From positions 781,904 through 845,903 of the forward strand of contig NZ_VRMG01000005.1 in assembly GCF_008040105.1 (NCBI RefSeq): 64,000 nucleotides of DNA, written 5' to 3'. Shown here piece by piece: positions 45,766-56,210 of the stretch. Made by a program: the position numbers and the translations under genes. Origin of the DNA: Lacisediminihabitans profunda (lineage in GTDB: Bacteria > Actinomycetota > Actinomycetes > Actinomycetales > Microbacteriaceae). Numbering within the stretch: the stretch's first letter is position 1; each line of letters starts with the position of its first letter. Below the pieces are notes generated by a model, which was not told where the DNA came from, ran no database searches, and worked only from the letters and a program-made list of their open reading frames with translations.

Positions 45766-48263
45766 TGAGGGTCCCCATCAGCTGGCTGCGCGAGTTCGTG
45801 GATGTGCCCCTCGACGCGACTCCCGAAGACGTGCACGCCGCGCTCGTGAGCGTCGGCTTCGAAGAGGAAGACGTGCACGGCTTCGAGGTGAGCGGACCGA
45901 TCGTGGTCGGCCAGGTCCTCGAGTTCACGCCGGAGCCGCAGTCGAACGGCAAGACCATCAACTGGTGCCAGGTGGATGTGGGCGAGGCGGAGCCGCGCGG
46001 CATCGTCTGCGGAGCCCACAACTTCGTCACCGGCGACAAGGTCGTCGTGTCTCTGCCGGGCGCCACGCTGCCCGGCCCGTTCCCCATCTCGGCCCGCAAG
46101 ACCTACGGCCACGTCTCCGACGGGATGATCGCCTCCGCGCGCGAACTCGGCCTCGGCGAGGAGCACGACGGCATCCTTCGGCTCGCCTCCCTCGGCCTCG
46201 ACCCGGAGGTCGGTGCAGACGCGATCTCCCTCCTCGGGCTCGACGACTGGGCCATCGAGGTCAACGTCACCCCCGACCGTGGCTACGCCTTCTCGATCCG
46301 CGGCATCGCCCGCGAGTACGCGCATGCCACCGGGGCGGAGTTCCGGGATCCGGCCCTCGCTCCCGCGCTCCGGCACGCCCCGGCCTCCGGCTTCCCGGTC
46401 ACCATCGACGACCGGTCTCCGGTGCGCGGTCGCACCGGTGCCTCCGTCTTCGTCACGCGCGTCGTGCGCGGCATCGACGCCGGCAGCCCGTCGCCGGCGT
46501 GGCTCGTCGCCCGGCTCAAGCTCGCCGGCATCCGCTCCATCTCCGTGGTCGTCGACATCACCAACTACGTGATGCTCGAGCTCGGACAGCCGACGCACGG
46601 TTACGACCTCGATGCGCTCAGCGGGGGCATCACCGTGCGCCGCGCAGCGCCGGGGGAGACCCTCGAGACGCTTGACGGCCAGCGCCGCACGCTACACGTC
46701 GAAGACCTGCTCATCGCCGACGACTCCGGACCGATCGGCCTCGCCGGTGTCATGGGCGGTGCGTCCACCGAGATCGGCGCGACCACCGTGAACGTGCTCG
46801 TGGAGGCTGCCAACTTCGACCCGGTGTCGATCGCGCGCTCCGCGCGTCGCCACCGGCTGCCGAGCGAGGCGTCGAAGCGCTTCGAGCGGGGCGTCGACCC
46901 GGCGATCGCGGATGCCGCGGCGGCCCGAGTCGTCGAACTGCTCGAGAGCCTCACGGGCGGTCACGCCGACACGCTCGGTTCGCGCTGGAACGTGGCCGTG
47001 GCCGCGGAGCCGATCGAGCTGCCGGACGGCTACGTCGAGGCACTCGTCGGCGCCGACTACAGCGACGACGAGATCGTCGCCGCGCTCACCGACATCGGCG
47101 CGACCATCGAGCGCGCGACGGGCGCCCTCTCCGTCGCCCCGCCGAGCTGGCGTCCCGACCTCACGGACAAGGCGACCCTCGTGGAGGAGGTCGCGCGCAT
47201 CGTCGGCTACGACCGCATCCCGGCCGTGCTTCCGACTGCTCCTCCCGGGCGAGGGCTGTCGAGGTCGCAGCGTCTGCGTCGGGCGGCGGCCCAGGTGCTG
47301 GCCGCCAACGGCCTCACTGAGGTGCTCTCCTACCCCTTCGTCACGAGCGCGACCAACGACACCTTCGGTTCGGCCGTCGAGGGGCCGGTGCCGGCGATCC
47401 GCCTGCTCAACCCGCTCGATGCCGAGTCGCCGTTCCTGCGCACCTCGCTCCTGCCGGGGCTCATCGAGGTCGCCCACCGCAACCTGTCCCGGGGACTCAC
47501 CGATCTCGCACTGTACGAGATCGGCTCCGTGTTCCGCCCGCAGGCAGGCGAGTCGTACGGCAGCGGCCCGCTTCCCTCGGGAATCGTGCGCCCGTCGCTC
47601 ACGGAACTGGGCGAACTGTTCGAAAGCATCCCGCCCCAGCCGCTGCACGTCGCCGCCCTGTTCGTGGGGGCGGCCGTGGTCCACCAGCCGGGCCAGCCGG
47701 CGGTGGCCCGCGGAATTGCGGATGCCCTGGACGCGGCGAGGCAGCTCGCGGCCTCCGTGGACGCGGCCCTCACCATTGGCCAGGGGTCGCATCACGCGAT
47801 GCACCCGGGGCGCACGGCCGAGCTCTTCGTGGCGAACCAGGCGGTCGGCTTCGCGGGCGAACTGCTGCCCGCCCTCGCCGACGAGCTCGACCTGCCAAGA
47901 GTCACCGCCGTGCTCGAGGTCAACCTCGAACTGCTCATCGAGTTCTCGGCTCGGGAGGTCGTTCCGGTGAGCATCTCCAGCTTCCCGGCGGCGACCCAGG
48001 ACCTGTCTCTCGTGGTGCCCGTCGAGGTGCCGGCGGCCCAGGTGCTCTCCGCGGTCGTCGACGGTGCGGGCGATCTGCTCGAGGACGCCCGGCTCGTCGA
48101 CGACTACCGCGGCTCCGGGGTTCCCGCCGGATCCAAGTCCATCACGCTCGCCCTGCGTTTCCGTGCCCCGGATCGAACCCTCACCGCCGCCGAGGCGAGC
48201 GACGCCAAGCTCGCGGGCGCAGCGATCGCCGCGGAGCGGTTCGGCGCGACCGTGCGCGAATAG
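45765..48263 (+). CDS. pheT: Phenylalanine--tRNA ligase beta subunit
   Basis: 832 residues. In order: an N-terminal tRNA-binding (EMAP-like) domain (GQVLEFTPEPQSNGKTINWC), B3/B4 editing domain, B5 DNA-binding-like domain (PPSWRPDLTDKATLVEEVAR), a catalytic-like core and the C-terminal anticodon-binding FDX-ACB fold (FPAATQDLSLVV). ATG overlaps the pheS stop. It is followed by a strong bidirectional terminator. Confidence 0.97.
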
Positions 48264-48272
48264 TCGTCGCAC

Positions 48273-48315
48273 AACGACAATGGCGTGACCGGGAGCCGGT
48301 CACGCCATTGTCGTT
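48273..48315. terminator. Bidirectional terminator, 20 bp perfect stem
   Basis: Both arms are 20 bp and match perfectly (left 48273-48292, right 48296-48315) with a GAG loop. It lies between the convergent pheT and the ABC binding-protein gene, and suits both directions. Confidence 0.85.
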
Positions 48316-48329
48316 CTTGTGGAGTACCC

Positions 48330-49400
48330 CTACTTGGCGGCCGTCACGAACTGGTCCGTGTAGGTCTTGTGTACGTCGATCGACTTCCCCTGAACGTCCT
48401 TATTGAACGCCGAGAGCACCTTGAGGTTGGTCGGCGGGCCGTTCGGCGGCATGATCCCCGTCGGGTTGTAGATGCCCTTCTCCGAGTCGAAGGCCGTGAT
48501 CCACGCGGCCTTGCCTGCTCCGGCGTAGTAGTCCGCGGGGATCTTCTCCACGATCGTGGCCCCGTCGTTGGCCTGGATGTACTTGAGCGTCTTCACGTAG
48601 GCGTTGACGAGCTTCTGCACCGTCACCGGGTTCTGCTTCACCCACGACGACTTCATGTACAGCGAGGTGGCCGGGTACTCGCCGCCGAGCGCGGCCGAGG
48701 TGCCCTCGGAGCTGCGCATGTCGAGCAGGATGTACGCGCCTCCCGTCGCCATCAGCTGCGAGACCGTCGGTTCGGTGGTCATCGCGCAGTCGACGTTCTT
48801 GTGCTGCATGGCGCCGATGAGGGTGGCTCCGGACTGCACGCCGAGGCGGTGGATCGTCGTCGGGTCGACGCCGTTCTTCTTCGCCAGGTACTGGGTGAGG
48901 AAGTCGGTCGACGAGCCGAGGTCGGTGATGCCGAGGTTGCGACCCGACCAGTCTGCCGGCGACTTGATCTGGCCCTTGAGGTCGCTGCGGCACAGCTCGA
49001 CCTCGCCGGGCGTCACGAGCATGTTCACCACGGATTCAACCTCCTGGCCGAGGCCGGCGAGGTCGATGGTGTGGTCGTAGAAGCCGCCCACCCCGTCGAC
49101 CTTTCCGGCGAGCATATTGGTCGTCGCATCCACTCCGGCCGGCTCGTCGGAGAGCGTGACGGTGAGGCCCTGCTCCTTGTAGTAGCCGAGCTGCTGGGCG
49201 AGCATGAACGGCAGGTAGATCTGCTTGTTCAGGCCGCCGACCATGATGGAGACGGTGCCGTTGGCCGAGTCGCTCGTCGCGCCGGCCTTGGGTGTGGTGG
49301 CAGGCGTGGCCGAGCTGCAGCCCGCGACTCCGATCGCGACGGCGATCGCCGCGCTGGCGAGCGCGAGCATTCGGCGTTTGGTGCTGGGATTTTCCTTCAT
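48330..49400 (-). CDS. NitT/TauT-type ABC transporter substrate-binding lipoprotein
   Basis: 356 residues with a lipoprotein signal; lipobox GVAGC places the lipidated residue at Cys28. The mature part looks like the NMT1/SsuA group: NGTVSIMVGGLNKQIYLPFM, LGYYKEQGLTVTL, and WSGRNLGITDLGSSTDFLTQ. These bind nitrate, sulfonates, taurine or pyrimidine precursors; I cannot tell which. AAGGAG is 6-7 nt before the ATG, immediately after a pentanucleotide repeat. Last gene of a three-gene minus-strand operon. Confidence 0.88.
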   Translation of the reverse strand: MKENPSTKRRMLALASAAIAVAIGVAGCSSATPATTPKAGATSDSANGTVSIMVGGLNKQIYLPFMLAQQLGYYKEQGLTVTLSDEPAGVDATTNMLAGKVDGVGGFYDHTIDLAGLGQEVESVVNMLVTPGEVELCRSDLKGQIKSPADWSGRNLGITDLGSSTDFLTQYLAKKNGVDPTTIHRLGVQSGATLIGAMQHKNVDCAMTTEPTVSQLMATGGAYILLDMRSSEGTSAALGGEYPATSLYMKSSWVKQNPVTVQKLVNAYVKTLKYIQANDGATIVEKIPADYYAGAGKAAWITAFDSEKGIYNPTGIMPPNGPPTNLKVLSAFNKDVQGKSIDVHKTYTDQFVTAAK

Positions 49401-49413
49401 TGGACTCTCCTTG

Positions 49414-49443
49414 TTGTGTTGTGTTGTGTTGTGTTGTGTTGTG
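49414..49443. repeat. Pentanucleotide tandem repeat (TTGTG)6
   Basis: Six perfect copies of TTGTG (CACAA on the coding strand) within the 64 bp gap between the permease stop and the binding-protein start, ending a few bases ahead of its ribosome binding site. Confidence 0.95.
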
Positions 49444-49464
49444 TGGTGCGGTGAGGGGATGGGG

Positions 49465-50334
49465 TTAGAGCTCCGGGCCGCTCAGCTGCGGCGGACGCCA
49501 GCGCAGCAGGCGATTCTCGAGACGAGTGATGAAGTACTCCGCGATGAGCGCGATGATGCCCATGATGACCATCGCGGCCCAGACACCGTTCGCGTTGAAG
49601 GTGCCCTGGGCGTTCTTGATGAGTTCTCCGAGGCCCTGGAGGCCGCCGAGGAATTCGCCGACGATCGCGCCGATGAGGGCGAAGCCGAAGCTCACGTGCA
49701 GGCTGGCAACGATCCAGGTGAAGGCCGACGGGAGCACGACGTGGCGGGTCACCTGCCACTTCGATGCGCCGAGGATGGTCGCGTTCGCGATGAAGTTGCG
49801 GTCAACCTCGCGCACCCCCTGGAAGGCGTTGAAGAAGACCCCGAAGAAGACGAGCACGACCACGAGCAGGATCTTCGACTCGATGCCGAGCCCGAGCGCG
49901 AGCACGAAGACGGATCCGAGCACGATCCGCGGGATCGAATTCAGCACCTTGATGTACGGGCTGAACACCTCGGCGAGGAAGCGGATGCGCCCGAGCGCGA
50001 TGCCCGAGACGATTCCCAGCGCGGTGCCGATGACGAAGCCGATGAGTGCCTCCTCGAGGGTGACGGCGATCTGCTGCCAGAGCGGGCCGATGGCGGTGCC
50101 GTCGCGGAACCAGGTGATGAGCTGGGCGAGGATTCCGCTCGGCTCGCCGTAGAGCACGACCTTGAGCTGGTCCGATCCGACGCCGAGCTGCCAGCCGCCG
50201 AGCAGCAGCACGAGCAGTCCGAGCTGGCTGGCGAGCACACGGAGGCGGCGCTTGCGGGTGCGGCTGTGGGCGGTCGCCGCGATGGTCGCCTCGAGTCCCT
50301 GGGTCAGCGTTGTCTCGACGCTCGATGCGCTCAT
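49465..50334 (-). CDS. NitT/TauT-type ABC transporter permease
   Basis: 289 residues from ATG 50334. One N-terminal and five core membrane helices; the EAA-type ATPase contact loop is VDRNFIANATILGASKWQVT followed by RHVVLPSAFTW. The start shares one base with the ATPase stop (TGATG), so the two are coupled. The frame continues far upstream only as a shadow of the ATPase gene. Confidence 0.9.
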   Translation of the reverse strand: MSASSVETTLTQGLEATIAATAHSRTRKRRLRVLASQLGLLVLLLGGWQLGVGSDQLKVVLYGEPSGILAQLITWFRDGTAIGPLWQQIAVTLEEALIGFVIGTALGIVSGIALGRIRFLAEVFSPYIKVLNSIPRIVLGSVFVLALGLGIESKILLVVVLVFFGVFFNAFQGVREVDRNFIANATILGASKWQVTRHVVLPSAFTWIVASLHVSFGFALIGAIVGEFLGGLQGLGELIKNAQGTFNANGVWAAMVIMGIIALIAEYFITRLENRLLRWRPPQLSGPEL

Positions 50335-51191
50335 CAGGATGCCTTTCCGGTGGTTTGGGTGGACTGCGAATACGCCGTGTCGACCTCGGAGCGCAGCGAC
50401 TCCCAGATCTGCTGGTAGAGGTCCACGAAGCGCTTGTCGAAGCGGATCTCCTGCACCACCCGCGGGCGGGGCAGGTCGATGGCGAAGGTCTCCTTCACGG
50501 TTCCGCCGGGACCGGCGGTCATCACGACCACCTTGTCGGCCAGGGCGATGGCCTCCTCGAGGTCGTGGGTCACGAACACCACGGCGGGCTTGGTGACGTC
50601 CCACAGGCCGAGCAGTTCGTTGGACATGATCGCCCTGGTCTGCACGTCGAGGGCGCTGAACGGTTCGTCCATGAGCAGGATCTCCGGCTCGTTGATGAGG
50701 CTCTGGGCGAGGGCGACGCGCTTGCGCATGCCGCCGGAGAGCTGGTGGGGGAACCGGTCTTCGAAGCCCGCCAGGCCCACGCGACGGATCCAGTCCTTCG
50801 CCGAGGCGATCGCGTTCGCCTTGTCGATGCCCCGGAACTTCGGGCCCATCGCGACGTTGTCGAGAACGGACTTCCAGGGGAGGACGGCATCCGTCTGGAA
50901 CATGAACCCGACACCGGGGGTGATGCCCTTCACGGGCTCGCCGTGCACGCTCACCGAACCGGCGCTCGGCCGCTCCAAACCGGAGATCAGGGTGAGCGAC
51001 GTCGACTTGCCGCACCCGGTCGGGCCGACGATCGCGCAGAACTCGCCCGGGGCCACCTGGAGGGTCATGTCCCGAATCGCCGTGTAGGTCGACCCGTCCG
51101 GTGTCGTGAACCGCTTGGTCACGTTCTTCAGGTCGATGGCCGGTCGCAGCGTTGCCAGGGGGGTTGAGAACAGGTGCGGCGCAGTGCTCAT
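50334..51191 (-). CDS. NitT/TauT-type ABC transporter ATPase
   Basis: 285 residues from ATG 51191, with AAAGGAG 5-6 nt upstream. Walker A GPTGCGKST, Q-loop FMFQTDAVLPWKSV, signature LSGGMRKRVALAQSL, Walker B ILLMDEPFSALD, switch His FVTHDLEEA. The LPWKSV motif after the Q-loop is typical of the SsuB/TauB/NrtD group. First gene of the operon; divergent from a two-component system, with 228 bp between. Confidence 0.92.
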   Translation of the reverse strand: MSTAPHLFSTPLATLRPAIDLKNVTKRFTTPDGSTYTAIRDMTLQVAPGEFCAIVGPTGCGKSTSLTLISGLERPSAGSVSVHGEPVKGITPGVGFMFQTDAVLPWKSVLDNVAMGPKFRGIDKANAIASAKDWIRRVGLAGFEDRFPHQLSGGMRKRVALAQSLINEPEILLMDEPFSALDVQTRAIMSNELLGLWDVTKPAVVFVTHDLEEAIALADKVVVMTAGPGGTVKETFAIDLPRPRVVQEIRFDKRFVDLYQQIWESLRSEVDTAYSQSTQTTGKAS

Positions 51192-51344
51192 CGAGGCTCC
51201 TTTCGATTCGATGACGAACCGCAGGGAGACCTGCGCTGTCATCGTTGACGAGGCGCCCGGTTCGGGCGCATCTGGGTGGGGCAACGATATGGTCGGTGGC
51301 AACCCCGTGTCCGGTTTCCGCGACTTGGTCGCAGATGACCGCAT

Positions 51345-51361
51345 TGCGCACCTTGTGCGCA
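51345..51361. promoter_or_regulatory. Palindrome in the ABC / two-component intergenic region
   Basis: TGCGCAC-CTT-GTGCGCA, 7 bp perfect arms, centred 55 bp upstream of the kinase -10 element. It is a good candidate operator for the neighbouring response regulator or another regulator. Confidence 0.45.
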
Positions 51362-51407
51362 TTAATCTCACGACCCCGATTCGGACGTCGCGGCGTCGCG
51401 GTCGCTG

Positions 51408-51413
51408 TAGCGT
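51408..51413 (+). promoter_or_regulatory. -10 element of the leaderless histidine kinase gene
   Basis: TAGCGT, 6 nt before GTG 51420. Confidence 0.55.
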
Positions 51414-51419
51414 GAATCC

Positions 51420-53156
51420 GTGACAACGAAGACGCGACCGCGGAGTGTGGCAGGAGCGCGACTGAGCGCCCGCGGGCCCAGGCGGCTCAGCTTCTCCACC
51501 CAGACTCTGGTGTTCCAGCTCGGCGTCGTCGCCCTCGTGGTGCTCGTCTGCACCGGCATGTTCGCCTATCTGAGCTACGGCGAGACCGGCAGCCAGGTCG
51601 AGGCGAGAGCGCTCGCCGTGGCGAACAGTGTCGCGGCCCGCGACGACGTGCGCGAACTCGTCACGGCGGTCTCGGCCGAGGAGGCCGTTCCCAGCATGGT
51701 GGAACTGCGCGGAGGGCCGATTCAGAAGGCGGCCGAGGAGGTGCGCAAGCGCACCGCCGCCCTGTTCGTGGTGATCACCGACGACGACGGCATCCGCCTC
51801 TCCCACCCCACACCGAGCCTGCTCGGCAAGATGGTCAGCACGAGCCCGAGCGCGGCCCTGAAGGGCAAGGCGGTCACGGCGATCGAGAACGGCACGCTGG
51901 GGCCGTCGGCGCGAGCCAAGGTACCGATCTGGTCGCCGGACCACCTCCGCGTGGTCGGCGAGGTGAGCGTCGGATTCTCCATGACGAGCGTGATGCAGAA
52001 TCTCGGCGCGCTCGTCCTCCCGCTCATCGGGGTGGGGATCGGCGTACTCATCCTCGCTGCGGCGGCCTCGGCCGCCCTCGTGCGGCGCCTGCGCAATCTC
52101 ACCCTTGGACTCGAGCCGGAGGAGATCTCCGCGCTCGTGCAGGACCAGGAGGTCGTGCTCTACGGCGTGGGGGAGGGCGTCATCGGCACGACTCCTGAGG
52201 GCGTGATCACCGTGTGCAACGCGAAGGCCAGGAGACTGCTCGGCCTGCCGGACGTGATCGGCAACCAGATCCGTTTCCTCAGCATCCCCGCCCCGATCAT
52301 CGACCTGCTCGACCGCCCGCAGCTCGCCGACGACGCCTCGGTGCAGGTCGTCGTCGGACAATCGGTGCTCGTCGTGACGGCGCGCAAGGTCACGCGGGGC
52401 GCGAGCGATCTCGGCTGGGTGATCATGGTGCGAGACAGGACAGACGTCGAGGCGCTCAGCCGCCAATTGTTCGCCGTCGAGGCGCTGTCCACCGCCCTGC
52501 GCGCCCAGCGCCACGAATTCGCCAATCGCCTGCACACGATCTCCGGGCTGCTCGAGATCGGCGAGACGGCGGAGGCCGCGCACTACCTGCGCCAGACTCT
52601 CGAGACGGGGCCGCTGAAGCATCCGGTCGAACACGGCGATCGGTTGCAGGACTCCTACCTGCAGGCCTTCGTCGGCGCGAAGGGATCCCAGGCCGCCGAA
52701 CGAGGCGTGCTGCTGCGGATCGGGTCGGAGACGCTCATCGCCGGTGCGGTGATCGATCCGCAGGACGTCACGACCGTCCTCGGCAACCTCATCGACAACG
52801 CGGTGGTCGCCGCCGTGCACGGCAGGGACGAGAGCCGCTGGGTCGAAATCGAGCTGCTGAGCGAGGGGGACACCCTCCACCTCGTCGTCGCCGACTCCGG
52901 CGACGGAATCGGAGGAGACCGGGAGCTGCCGTTCGTGGAGGGCTACACGACCGCCACCGGGATGGGCGACGAAAGCCACGGCCACGGCCTCGGCCTCGCG
53001 CTCTCCCGCCAGATCGCCCGGCGGCGCGGTGGCGACGTCTGGCTGGCGTCGGCCGGAGCCGTCGGGGGACCGGGCGCGGTCTTCTGTGCGAGGCTCCCCG
53101 GTGTGCTCTCGGCGGAGGAGCCCGTGCGGCCGGCCTCGCCACGGGTGGTGGTCTGA
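51420..53156 (+). CDS. Sensor histidine kinase, CitA/DcuS family
   Basis: 578 residues. Basic N-terminus, membrane helix 1 (about 29-51), extracytoplasmic sensor of ~150 residues (FVVITDDDGIRLSHPTPSLL marks a PAS-like sCache fold), helix 2 (about 195-222), a cytoplasmic PAS domain (GVGEGVIGTTPEGVITVCN), then the phospho-acceptor His365 in RAQRHEFANRLHTISGLLEI and the ATPase domain (N box IDNAVVAA, G boxes DSGDGIG and GHGLGLAL). The RHE-F-N-LH form of the H box is specific to the citrate/C4-dicarboxylate sensors. The ligand is unknown. Confidence 0.93.
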   Translation: MTTKTRPRSVAGARLSARGPRRLSFSTQTLVFQLGVVALVVLVCTGMFAYLSYGETGSQVEARALAVANSVAARDDVRELVTAVSAEEAVPSMVELRGGPIQKAAEEVRKRTAALFVVITDDDGIRLSHPTPSLLGKMVSTSPSAALKGKAVTAIENGTLGPSARAKVPIWSPDHLRVVGEVSVGFSMTSVMQNLGALVLPLIGVGIGVLILAAAASAALVRRLRNLTLGLEPEEISALVQDQEVVLYGVGEGVIGTTPEGVITVCNAKARRLLGLPDVIGNQIRFLSIPAPIIDLLDRPQLADDASVQVVVGQSVLVVTARKVTRGASDLGWVIMVRDRTDVEALSRQLFAVEALSTALRAQRHEFANRLHTISGLLEIGETAEAAHYLRQTLETGPLKHPVEHGDRLQDSYLQAFVGAKGSQAAERGVLLRIGSETLIAGAVIDPQDVTTVLGNLIDNAVVAAVHGRDESRWVEIELLSEGDTLHLVVADSGDGIGGDRELPFVEGYTTATGMGDESHGHGLGLALSRQIARRRGGDVWLASAGAVGGPGAVFCARLPGVLSAEEPVRPASPRVVV

Positions 53157-53160
53157 CGAC

Positions 53161-53838
53161 ATGGCCGACGACATCCGCGTGCTCATCGTCGACGACGACT
53201 TCCACGTGGCCAAGCTCCACGTGGCGTACGTCAACGCGATCCCGGGCTTCACCGCCCTGCCTCCGGTGAGCGGGGGAGAGGAGGCGATCCGGGTCGTGCG
53301 GGCGATGCAGCCCGAGCTCGTGCTTCTCGACATCTACCTGCCGGACGTCAACGGGCTCGACGTGCTCCGAGGCCTCGACGTGGACGTGTTCGTGATCAGT
53401 GCGGCGTCCGATGTCGCGTCGGTTCAGAAGGCGCTCCGTCGCGGTGCGCTCAGCTATCTCATCAAGCCGTTCCGGGCGGAGTTCCTCGAGCAGCGACTCC
53501 GGGCCTACGCCCGCTACCGCAGTGTGCTCGCGGCCGGCAACACCCTCGACCAGGAGGCGGTCGAACGAGCACTCCGCATTCTGCACCCGGGTGAATCCGG
53601 CGCGGGCAAGCCCCGGGCGGCGACCGAGGCCGCGGTGCTCGAGATCCTGCGGCGCACGAGCGTTCCGACCGCCGCGTCCGAGGTCGCGAGCGAGGTGGGC
53701 ATCTCCCGCGCCACGGCGCAGCGTTACCTGTCGAGCCTCGTCTACGAGGGCGCGGCGAGCGTGCAGCTCCGCTACGGCAGCACGGGGAGGCCGGAGCACC
53801 GCTACAGCGTGCGGGGCGCCGGACCCGCCGATTCGTGA
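53161..53838 (+). CDS. Response regulator, CitB/DcuR family
   Basis: 225 residues from ATG 53161, 4 bp after the kinase. Receiver domain with acidic pair in VLIVDDDFHVAKLH, phosphorylated Asp57 in LLDIYLPD and Lys in YLIKPF. The C-terminal helix-turn-helix TAASEVASEVGISRATAQRY is the CitB/DcuR output type. It probably controls a transporter for the sensed ligand; the divergent NitT/TauT-type operon is the closest candidate, though family precedent is citrate or C4-dicarboxylate uptake. Confidence 0.92.
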   Translation: MADDIRVLIVDDDFHVAKLHVAYVNAIPGFTALPPVSGGEEAIRVVRAMQPELVLLDIYLPDVNGLDVLRGLDVDVFVISAASDVASVQKALRRGALSYLIKPFRAEFLEQRLRAYARYRSVLAAGNTLDQEAVERALRILHPGESGAGKPRAATEAAVLEILRRTSVPTAASEVASEVGISRATAQRYLSSLVYEGAASVQLRYGSTGRPEHRYSVRGAGPADS

Positions 53839-53856
53839 ACTGTGGCGCGGAGGCGG

Positions 53857-53862
53857 TATGGT
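53857..53862 (+). promoter_or_regulatory. -10 element of the arg leader
   Basis: TATGGT, 7 nt before ATG 53870, the leaderless spacing found elsewhere in the window. Predicts that the arg operon transcript begins at the first codon of the leader peptide. Confidence 0.5.
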
Positions 53863-53869
53863 CTTTTTC

Positions 53870-53953
53870 ATGGACATGCACGGGACGCGTCAGGGTGAGG
53901 TTCGCCTGCCGGTGATCCGCGCGCGCCGATCGTCGGCGACGCCGCAGCGCTGA
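53870..53953 (+). CDS. Arginine-rich leader peptide of the arg operon (27 codons)
   Basis: ATG 53870 to TGA 53953. Six of 27 residues are Arg (positions 7, 12, 17, 19, 20 and 27), including the cluster IRARRSS and an Arg as the last residue before the stop. A TATGGT element 7 nt upstream makes the ORF leaderless. It ends 65 nt before argC, the first gene of arginine synthesis. This is what a ribosome-mediated attenuation or arrest leader looks like: scarce Arg-tRNA, or free arginine, would alter ribosome position over the adjacent hairpins. I am not aware of a described example in this family; function is inferred. Confidence 0.5.
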   Translation: MDMHGTRQGEVRLPVIRARRSSATPQR

Positions 53954-53963
53954 TTCGTCAGCG
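53924..53963 (+). promoter_or_regulatory. Hairpin pair overlapping the arg leader peptide
   Basis: Hairpin 1: CGCCGA/TCGGCG (53924-53938) over codons 19-23. Hairpin 2: CGCTGA-TTCG-TCAGCG (53948-53963), a TTCG tetraloop stem that contains the leader stop codon. CAGCGC (53971-53976) can pair with GCGCTG (53947-53952) instead, so alternative structures exist. No T-tract terminator follows. Confidence 0.45.
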
Positions 53964-54018
53964 TATCCAGCAGCGCCGCCGCCCCGATCCCCGTCCGATC
54001 GATCACAAAGGTAGAGGC

Positions 54019-55058
54019 ATGTCTCTCTCCGTTGCCGTGGCTGGTGCCAGTGGCTATGCGGGTGGTGAACTCCTGCGACTCCTCGCAGGGCACCCCGATT
54101 TCACGGTGACCACGGTCACCGCATTCTCCAACGCCGGCCAGTCGCTGGCCTCCGCGCAGCCCCATCTGCGTTCCCTCGGTCACCTGACCCTCGCGGAGAC
54201 CACTGCGCAGTCCCTCGCCGGTCACGACGTGGTGTTCCTCGCCCTGCCGCACGGCAAGTCGGGGGAGCTCACCGAGCACCTGCCGGCCGCCGCGCTCGTG
54301 GTCGATTGCGGCGCCGACCATCGGCTGCGCAGTGCGTCGGACTGGGCGGCCTTCTATCCCGGCCAGTACTTCGAGGCCTGGGACTACGGCGTGCCGGAAC
54401 TCATCGTCGGCGGGGCGAAGCAGCGCGAGGCGCTTGTCGGCTCTCGGCGCATCGCCGCGCCCGGCTGCAACGCGAGCACCGTCGCCCTGGCACTCGCGCC
54501 GGGGATCGCGGCCGGGGTGATCGAGGAGCGCGACCTGGTCGCGGTGCTCGCCGTCGGCCCGTCCGGTGCCGGCAAGGCTCTGAAGCTCGAGAACCTCGCG
54601 AGCGAGATCCTCGGTTCTGCCAACCCGTACGCGGTCGGCGGCACGCACCGCCACATCCCCGAGATCCTGCAGGGTCTGCGTGGCGCGGGGGCGCAGTCGC
54701 CCACCATCTCGTTCACGCCGGTCATCGTTCCGATGTCCCGCGGCATCCTCGCCACCTCCACCGCGCGGATCGTGCCCGGCACCTCCGCCACGGCGATCCG
54801 GGATGCCTGGGAGAGTGCATATGCGGACGAACCGTTCGTGCACCTCCTGCCCGCCGGGTCCTTCCCGCGCACCGCGGATGTGCTCGGCGCAAACACCGCC
54901 CTCATCGGTCTCGCCATCGACGAGGCGGCCGGCCGCGTCGTCACGGTGACGGCCGTGGACAATCTCGTCAAGGGCACTGCGGGCGCCGCCATCCAGTCAG
55001 CCAATATCGCCCTCGGCCTGCGCGAGACAGCGGGCCTTCCAGTGGACGGAGTCGCACC

Positions 55059-55062
<4 letters not shown>
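54019..55062 (+). CDS. argC: N-acetyl-gamma-glutamyl-phosphate reductase
   Basis: Third step of arginine synthesis, NADPH-dependent. 347 residues. N-terminal Rossmann motif [16 protein letters not shown]; catalytic Cys150 in [16 protein letters not shown]; substrate segment [21 protein letters not shown] precedes ATG 54019. First structural gene of argCJBDF; each downstream gene overlaps its neighbour. Confidence 0.96.

Positions 55063-56209
<1,147 letters not shown>

Positions 56210-56210
<1 letters not shown>

Noticed and set aside
50334..53333. 999-codon reverse frame extending the ABC ATPase upstream
   Set aside because: The ATPase begins at ATG 51191 with a good ribosome binding site; the extension is the antisense of the histidine kinase and response regulator.
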